From: Eudorina sp. 2006-703-Eu-15
Taxonomy: Eukaryota; Chlorophyta; Chlorophyceae; Chlamydomonadales; Volvocaceae
Assembly (NCBI GenBank): GCA_003117195.1
Contig: BDSI01000146.1
Coordinates: 183,409 to 247,408 of the forward strand
Reading direction: 5' to 3'
Length of the DNA stretch: 64,000 bases
Part shown: piece by piece, positions 57,978-64,000 of the stretch
Position numbering within the stretch: position 1 is the first letter of the stretch
Layout: the number at the start of each line of letters is the position of its first letter
The notes under the pieces: generated by a model
Databases searched by the model: none
What the model was told of the DNA's origin: nothing
The model's input: only the letters and a program-made list of their open reading frames with translations
Translations under genes and position numbers: made by a program

Positions 57978-59189
57978 ATGCTCGTGCCCTGCGCATTGCG
58001 TGCTTTTGCAAGAGCATCTGCAGCTTTGCGTCAGGCGGCGGTCGCGGGAGCAGCATCGTGGGAGAGCACTCTCAGAGATAACGTAACCCAGCTTGCAAAC
58101 GGCGCGGCAGCACCAGTTCCTGCGCTGCCGCTGCCTTTCGCCCTGCAGCGTCGACACCTCACCGTATCACGCAGCGATGCAGCAGCCCTTGTTCGCGGCG
58201 CAGACGCAGCCGCGCCCCCTCCTGCGCTACGCGACGCGGACGACGAGGCGCTCTCCCCACACCCACCCACCACGGGCAGCAGCCCGTTGACCGTGCGGTA
58301 TCCATTCGCTATAGAGTACTACAAGGACACCGAGGCCGTGGTGTACTCTCTCGACCAGGAGCCGCAGGGGCTGGTGCGCCTCCCTGGAGCCGCGTTCAAC
58401 GTGCCCGTGCGGCTGGACATCCTGCACCGTGTGGTTCGCTACTGGCGCGCCAAGTGGCAGCAGGGCACCCATAAGGCCAAACGGCGAGGCGAGGTGCGCG
58501 GCGGCGGCCGCAAGCCCTGGCCGCAGAAGAAGACCGGGCGCGCGCGTCAGGGCTCCATCCGCTCACCGCTGTGGAAGGGCGGCGGCGTGTCCCATGCGCC
58601 CTTGCCGCGCTCCCACGCGCACAAGCTGACCCGCAGCACGATGCGGCTCGGCATGCGCTGCGCGCTGTCGGCCAAGATCAACGAGGGGCGGTTCTACGTG
58701 GTGGAGGATTTCCTCCGAATTCGGGGGTGGGAGAGCAGCGCCCTTGCTGCGGCGTTCGGTCCTGCGCGTGCAGACGCGAGCGGCACGGCAGCCGGCGGCT
58801 CAGCAGCAGCTGCGCCGGTTCCGGAGGAGCGGGTGCGGGATTACGGCGACCTGAAGCAGCGGCTGACCCGCCTGACGTCGGGCAGCTACGGCGCCACGTG
58901 GCTGCTAGTGGACAGCGGCGAGGCGGGGCGAGACGGGGGAATGCGGCTGCGCAAAATGACTAAGGGGAAGGTGGTGGTGGAGGTCATGTCGCCGGAGCAG
59001 CTGACGGTGTACCACGTGCTCAAGTACCACCGGCTGGTGGTGAGCCGGGCGGCGCTGCGGACGCTGGCGGAGTCGTTACTGCAACCGCACCGGGTGCGGA
59101 AGCCTGTCAAGCACGCGTGGTGGGCCAAGCGGCAGGATGACCTGCAGGCGGCCGTCAGGGAGCTGACACAGGCGGCGGCCGCGGTGTAA
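57978..59189 (+). CDS. MRPL4: mitochondrial large-subunit ribosomal protein uL4m, intronless
   Basis: Structural protein of the mitochondrial large ribosomal subunit, binding 23S-type rRNA. One uninterrupted frame of 403 residues. The first 95 or so residues ([20 protein letters not shown] onward) are Ala/Arg-rich and presequence-like. The uL4 core begins near residue 125 and contains the signature [20 protein letters not shown] followed by LWKGGG, then [20 protein letters not shown]. An Ala/Gly-rich insert (about 255-280) interrupts the C-terminal part, which ends with a helical extension ([18 protein letters not shown]). Longer than bacterial uL4 (about 200). It is the only protein gene here with no intron among heavily interrupted neighbours. 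A plastid isoform is less likely because the N-terminus lacks a typical plastid transit composition. Confidence 0.88.
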   Translation: MLVPCALRAFARASAALRQAAVAGAASWESTLRDNVTQLANGAAAPVPALPLPFALQRRHLTVSRSDAAALVRGADAAAPPPALRDADDEALSPHPPTTGSSPLTVRYPFAIEYYKDTEAVVYSLDQEPQGLVRLPGAAFNVPVRLDILHRVVRYWRAKWQQGTHKAKRRGEVRGGGRKPWPQKKTGRARQGSIRSPLWKGGGVSHAPLPRSHAHKLTRSTMRLGMRCALSAKINEGRFYVVEDFLRIRGWESSALAAAFGPARADASGTAAGGSAAAAPVPEERVRDYGDLKQRLTRLTSGSYGATWLLVDSGEAGRDGGMRLRKMTKGKVVVEVMSPEQLTVYHVLKYHRLVVSRAALRTLAESLLQPHRVRKPVKHAWWAKRQDDLQAAVRELTQAAAAV

Positions 59190-59436
59190 GGCGACATGAA
59201 CGAACGGACCGCCGCATGTGTCTGACGAGCCAATTGTGGATGGCAGAAGTCTGTGTGCGACTTGAGGTATCCGTTAGGATTGTTGCACTGGATTGGTTTC
59301 TGGCGAGTCCACAAGGTTTGAAGATTACTGGATAGTTCGACCTAGGGGCACCATCTGTGTGGTTTGGGGTGTGGCTGTCGCTTCATCCGCAGGCAAGGAG
59401 TAGCAGTTGCCACCTTACACCAGCAGTACGCAAGGG

Positions 59437-59441
59437 TGTAA
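59437..59441 (+). terminator. candidate TGTAA polyadenylation signal, uL4m
   Basis: TGTAA about 250 nt after the uL4m stop, followed by AAACATACAAC. Another TGTAA overlaps the stop codon itself and is too close to be likely. Confidence 0.5.
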
Positions 59442-59640
59442 GAAACATACAACGTCAATGATGCCCAACGCTTCTGTTCCGTTCTTGCACCGCATCCACA
59501 TCAATCCTGGCCATGATCTCACAGTAAAAGTCCAGCCTTCCAAAGTGCTCGATAAGTCTCCGGATCACATCCCGTGTCTGTAGGGCTTACGTGACTGGGC
59601 ATATTACGATAGCCCCGCAAATCGCACAGGCATACGTGCC

Positions 59641-59645
59641 TTACA
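59641..59645 (-). terminator. candidate TGTAA polyadenylation signal, SGT1
   Basis: First minus-strand TGTAA after the SGT1 stop at 59943, about 300 nt downstream. Confidence 0.5.
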
Positions 59646-59942
59646 CAAGCTCGGCACAATTCCTCGGCTTCACAAACGCATCCTCTCTCCCGTCCTTCGT
59701 GGTCATGTCATGTTCTCTACCCGGTCCCCATGTCATGCAAATGCCTGGTCATCGCTAGTTTACGGAGGAGGCATCCCTACCGGTTGTCGCTGAACAACCG
59801 CTGCGTGCAGATCCCACCACTATTGGCACTGTGCGCTTGAAGAACACTACGCAAGCCACCTGCTGCCACCAGATCCACTTGACGCAACCCATGCGCTTCT
59901 GCGCATCTTCATGAATTCTCATCCTACCTCCCACAATGCGGA

Positions 59943-62900
59943 CTACTCGGTACGCATACCCGACCGCGCTCGCCGCCGGAGCCGTGCAATGCGCGGCACA
60001 ATCGCCAGGAAAGCGGCCACGATGAGCAACCAAAGAAGCACTGCCTGCCACTTGTTCAAGCGGCCCATCAGGGCGTGCAGGGAAGGTCCAACGACAGGGG
60101 GATCTAAGACGGGCGCCGCCCCCTTCTTCACTTCTTTCTGGGTGAGCGTCAAATCTTCGAGATCACGCTCAATAACTCGCTCCGACTTCTGGCTCTTGCC
60201 GGCAGCTCCTTCACTTGTCTTCGTTTCCGCGGAACCCGAGTCAGAGGACGAACCAGTGCCGGTGGCAGGCTTGGGTTCGTACACGACACCTTCCCGTGCC
60301 GCCTTGACGCAATCCTTCACTTCATCCAACGGAAGTGATAGCCGATAGCAGCGCACCATCAGCTGCTTCTCGCTTTGAATCTTCGGTGGGCTTGGTGGCG
60401 GCGGCGACGGCGGGGGCGATGACGGCGGTGGGCTCGGCGGCGGCGAGCTGGGCGGCGGGCTCGGAGGTGGCGAATGCGGGGGCGGGCTTGGTGGCGGTGG
60501 GCTGGCCACAGGGGGCGGTGGCGACGGGCTTGGAGACGCCGTGGTCGAACCCTGCAGACAGAAGCGTTGCAAACCAAACCTTACATTAACATGGGCACAG
60601 CTTGAAGAAGGCTCCCATCTTGGACCCTGTTATCTGCCTAAATGCCTTGGCGCCACCCTACCCGTTTCTTCAGTTTCATGCGCACCGTGGATTGCGTGTT
60701 CCGGGGAACCACCGTCACCGGCTGATCGTGCTTTGGAATCACGACCGGGGCAACGGTTTCTTTTGGCGCTCCACCGGTGGCGCCCTTGGCTTCGTCGGGG
60801 TCCTCAGGTAGCGGGTGCAGCTCTTTCGCCATCTTAGCCAGCTTGTCCTCCAGGTCCTTCAATGAGGGACGGACGAGGGTTAACAGCACAAGCTCAGCAC
60901 CTACACCGGCAACTGATCGCGAGGGGTGTAACATAAAATGTCCGACCATTTTCCTGACCGTTGATCGACAGCAACCAATCCTGCCCACCGGAAAGAACAT
61001 CATGTAATGACTGAGGGTAGCAATTGAGCTCAAAGCATCATTTCGCTATGTGACATGTACGAATACGGATGCCCCTACCTTGGTGCTTGTGTCAGGGAAG
61101 TACGCCTTCGGAATTTCGCAGCGGCCGCAGGCCTTGCGACAATTTTCAGTCATGTACCCCTCGTTCCTGTCGCACTCCTTCGATTTCGCCCACTCGTCGC
61201 ATTTGGGCTACACGGCACACCGAATTGGGGTGAGAGCACTGCGTCAGGGCGAAAGCCCGCAATCGCAAGGCAATCCCGTGTCACATGCCTTCAACAAGCA
61301 AGCCACTCACTACAATCGGAAGCGCCAAAGGTTCCCTGGCCAACAGCACCGAAGGCTCCCTGGCCATCCCCACCACTTACATGGAAATCCTGGCAATCGT
61401 ATTGCGCCTCGGCCTCCTTAATATACAACCGCGCCTCGTTGTACAGGCTGAACACCTGCCATGATAAGCACGTGGGGGACAGTTGTGTCGTCACTAGGTT
61501 TGAATCTGTTGCAGTGCCACAGTTATCTTGAAGCGCGTTATATCGCCGATGAGAACAGCAATGTGTGCGGCGAGTGGTGCATTGGACCACACGTACAGCC
61601 CACCCTGCCCGCCAAGCCAGTCCAACGGGTACCCTACTACCCGGCCCCGTCGTACCTCTTTGCACACAGTTACCAGCTGCTCAGAGGGCGGGCAATGTGA
61701 CATGTGGTAATCACAGAACGCTGCGTTCAGCGTTGACAGCGTTTCAATGGCCAGGAGGTCACGATAGAAGCCCAGGAAATCACTCTGCAAGGGGCGAACG
61801 GCACGTCAGGTTACCATCCGGCGCGCTCCATGGGATCAGGTCCACCCGAACTTTGCCATCCACCTGAAACGTACCTTGTCGAGAGAGCTGGGGTGAGGCG
61901 GCTCCGGGAAGATACCATGCACGCGGCGCTTGGGGTCCTTCAGGTCCCACGGCGGGCATTGAGTCACATCAAAGTCGTAGTGCCAGTGCTTGTCGAACGA
62001 GTAGTTCTTCCCGATCTCAAACAGCAGACCGTAGTGCATCAGCTTTGGGATACCCTCTGTAATGCGGCGAAGAGCAAGGGACCACCACCGAGTCGGGAAC
62101 CAGTCGTATCGGATCCCGAGTGATTATTGCACGTTCTGAACACCAGAACGTGTTATGCTGCTGTCACACCGCCTAGTTAGGGTACGCAGCACCCTGCGGG
62201 TGAATTCCGTCACGGAAAGCGATTTCGCCCGACCAGACCTACCCCGAGGCTCATAACCGGGGTAAATCATGGAAAATGTATCCCACTTGTGCCATACATC
62301 GTGGTTTGCTGCACCGAAAGCGTAACCATACATCTCCGAGATCCACGGGCGGTCACCCGGATTGACTGCGTATACGTCGCCGGACAACCGGTAGGCCTGG
62401 GAAAAAGCGAGTGCAATGAACCGTCAGATGAAGCTCGGGCGACCCGCACGCATGGCAACGGAAAAGGTGGCAGCTGTTTTACGTAGATGTACACGTCCAC
62501 ACGTTCGAGGTAAACAGTTGCAGCAAGGACTTCGACGCTGTGTTTTGGCAGCAGCACCTGATCATCCATGCGCACGTCCTCCGAAAACTTCAGCCAGTCG
62601 TGCGACATTGCCTTCAGGTCGTCTTTGTGGATGAAAAAGAAACCCCCGACTTGGTCGGCACGCCGACCGTACGGACCGGCCAGGGTGTCATTCCGCGGGG
62701 CAACGTGTGGAATATGACGCACGGCCAGCTCGTTGTTGACGCCAATCATGTACGTATACCGCGCCCCGACCGCCAAGCCCTTCCTCGGCCCCATCTCCTC
62801 GATGAAGAAGGGACGGCGAAGGATCATGTCCGAGTCCAAAACCAGGACGTAGTCGTGTTTTGGAACTTTATGGTCCAACCAATCAATCACTGCTTCAGGT

Positions 62901-63294
62901 TTATTGTAGGCTGCATATCTGGTGAGGCACACCAGCACCATGTTACTGGCGAGTCCCTTGCAACGATTGTGCAACACTCCCACCCCCGAACGTACCGGTC
63001 ACCGTTGCGCGGACTGCGCGACATGTCCGGGGCAACCCATGTATCCACCATTGATAAAAGGCCCTTGTTGTATTTCTTCGCGTCCGCCTCCGAGCAACAC
63101 ATAACCCGGATCACACTACCCGGCTGACCAGACATCTTGAAGCTGAACTGCATTCCAACGCTTTGCCAATCTGAATACATCGCGCAGTCTGTTAAGAAGG
63201 CGACATGAACCGGCTTATGCTCTTCTGCTGCAGTCGCGCATCGCTGGATAACCAGAACCAGGAATGCGCCTAGCAATTGTCGAAACATCTTCAT
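59943..63294 (-). CDS. SGT1: peptidyl-serine alpha-galactosyltransferase (SGT1/SERGT type), 9 exons
   Basis: Secretory-pathway enzyme adding galactose to Ser in Ser-(Hyp)n motifs of extensin-like glycoproteins; the family was described in Chlamydomonas and Arabidopsis. Exons (minus order): 63294-62996, 62918-62558, 62396-62243, 62056-61875, 61784-61656, 61455-61381, 61207-61079, 60856-60662, 60551-59943. Phases close for 710 residues. Signal peptide MKMFRQLLGAFLVLVIQRC; DSD metal-binding motif at 128-130 (VLVLDSDMILRRPF); RRADQVGGFFFIHKDDL; KPW-type RPWISEMYGYAFGA; MHYGLLFEIGKNYSFDKHWH. A ShK-like six-Cys module occupies 401-440 (ECDRNEGYMTENCRKACGRC). Exon 9 has a Ser-Pro3 repeat linker (about 513-565), then one transmembrane helix near 675-694 and a basic tail. 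The linker looks like the enzyme's own substrate. The exon 8 acceptor is the least certain. Confidence 0.88.
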
Positions 63295-63617
63295 TAATCC
63301 TATTAATGCAACTATTCAGAAAAAGCGGTGGTGGTTGCAGCGACGCCCATTGGCAAGATCAATTACAGCAGCGTTTCAACCGTTTTCAAATTTTGTAGTC
63401 GCAATTTGACAGGTCCACCCTGCTTTCTATAGTCAGTGCTTCTGACAATGTAAGATGACTCGGTAAGTTTGTTAGCAGACAGCTGGTCGGTGCCGTACGC
63501 TGTGCGGATCCCACGCGTCTGTTTCCCAGCCTGGGGCGACCGGCGCCCCCAAGTTTCCAACCCTGTCGTTCTTCCTTCTGGGTTGCACGCACTGGCAATT
63601 CCAGATACACAGCTCAC
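63295..63617. other. spacer between SGT1 and the upstream SGT1-like exon
   Basis: 323 bp with no exon like those that should follow exon 3 of an SGT1 gene. It must hold the SGT1 promoter. No TATA box was assigned. Confidence 0.5.
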
Positions 63618-64000
63618 CTGTGGGTCGGTATGTAGGGTACATCATCGTACGCTTGTCCCATTTGTGCCACACGTTGGCCTTCGCAGCTCCGAAAGCGTAC
63701 CCGTACATTTCCGAGATCCAGGGCTTGCCACCCTTCTCCACATACTGGTCGCCGCTCAGTCGCCAAGCCTTGGGACGGCATAAGGGTATCCATGCAAAAG
63801 AACGCAGCCAGGTCACCAGGCCGGACGACAGCAGCACACCGTGACGAGCATGTGAGGACTCGAACGTCATCTATTGACGTGCAGCGTCACCCCTGGCAGC
63901 CGACGCAGCACAGTGTCACTACTTGTCCTCCCGCACAGGGCACCTAGCAAACTTGACAATATATTAGCTTACCTCAGGGTCCTCGCGCACATCCTCAGTG
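63618..64000 (-). pseudogene. truncated SGT1-like paralogue (exons 2-3 visible), runs off the window
   Basis: Two exons matching SGT1: the end of exon 2 (64000-63973, EDVREDPE before a GTAAGC donor) and exon 3 (63768-63618, RLSGDQYVEKGGKPWISEMY, then GYAFGAAKANVWHKWD). The protein differs from SGT1 at about a third of positions, so this is not a recent copy. After the exon 3 donor (GTGAGC) only 323 bp remain before the SGT1 start, so exons 4-9 are missing. Either it is a decayed half-gene or it splices onto SGT1 exon 4; both donors are phase 1, so such a chimera would be in frame. The 5' part lies beyond the window. Confidence 0.7.

Larger units (their letters stand above)
59190..59942. other. 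convergent 3' untranslated regions of uL4m and SGT1
   Basis: It holds candidate poly(A) signals on each strand (59437-59441 plus; 59645-59641 minus) and no other frame of note. Confidence 0.5.

Overview
The window looks like nuclear DNA of a green alga, most likely volvocine (Chlamydomonas-like). Reasons: GC-rich genes broken by many short GT-AG introns, abundant microsatellites, TGTAA polyadenylation signals downstream of several stops, and a serine galactosyltransferase of the plant/algal extensin type. The species cannot be fixed from the sequence. Gene models were built by eye from homology to known families, splice consensus and intron phase; exon coordinates are given in each entry.

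Layout. 874-10343 (+): 12-exon nucleoporin NUP133. 10344-12229: no convincing gene. 12230-16475 and 32130-35790: the two arms of a large imperfect inverted repeat, each carrying the same fold-back element and the same exon-like remnant. Between the arms lie three membrane-protein genes, all on the minus strand: two tandem SLC10A7/BASS-type transporter genes (19007-23227 and 24385-27603) and an HPP-family membrane protein (29528-30934). 37216-41812 (-): plastid-type FMN-binding split-barrel (PPOX-like) protein. 43045-45715 (-): PAF1, transcription elongation factor. 46002-49702 (+): unrecognised membrane-anchored coiled-coil protein. 52262-57627 (-): P5C dehydrogenase (ALDH12) of mitochondrial proline catabolism. 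57978-59189 (+): intronless mitochondrial ribosomal protein uL4m. 59943-63294 (-): peptidyl-serine alpha-galactosyltransferase (SGT1 type). 63618-64000 (-): the end of the 5' half of a second SGT1-like gene, cut by the window edge.

The genes do not form one pathway. Local relations: PAF1 and the coiled-coil gene are divergent over about 290 bp, P5CDH and uL4m (both organellar) are divergent over 350 bp, and uL4m and SGT1 converge.

The most unusual signal is a short motif (core GGAAATTGGTAGACAT, then CTGCGCTGCTGCCAGAGC) inside introns of NUP133, PAF1, P5CDH and the PPOX-like gene. On the gene strand it is direct near the 5' splice site and reverse-complemented just before the 3' splice site, as expected if these introns descend from a mobile element with terminal inverted repeats (introner-like).
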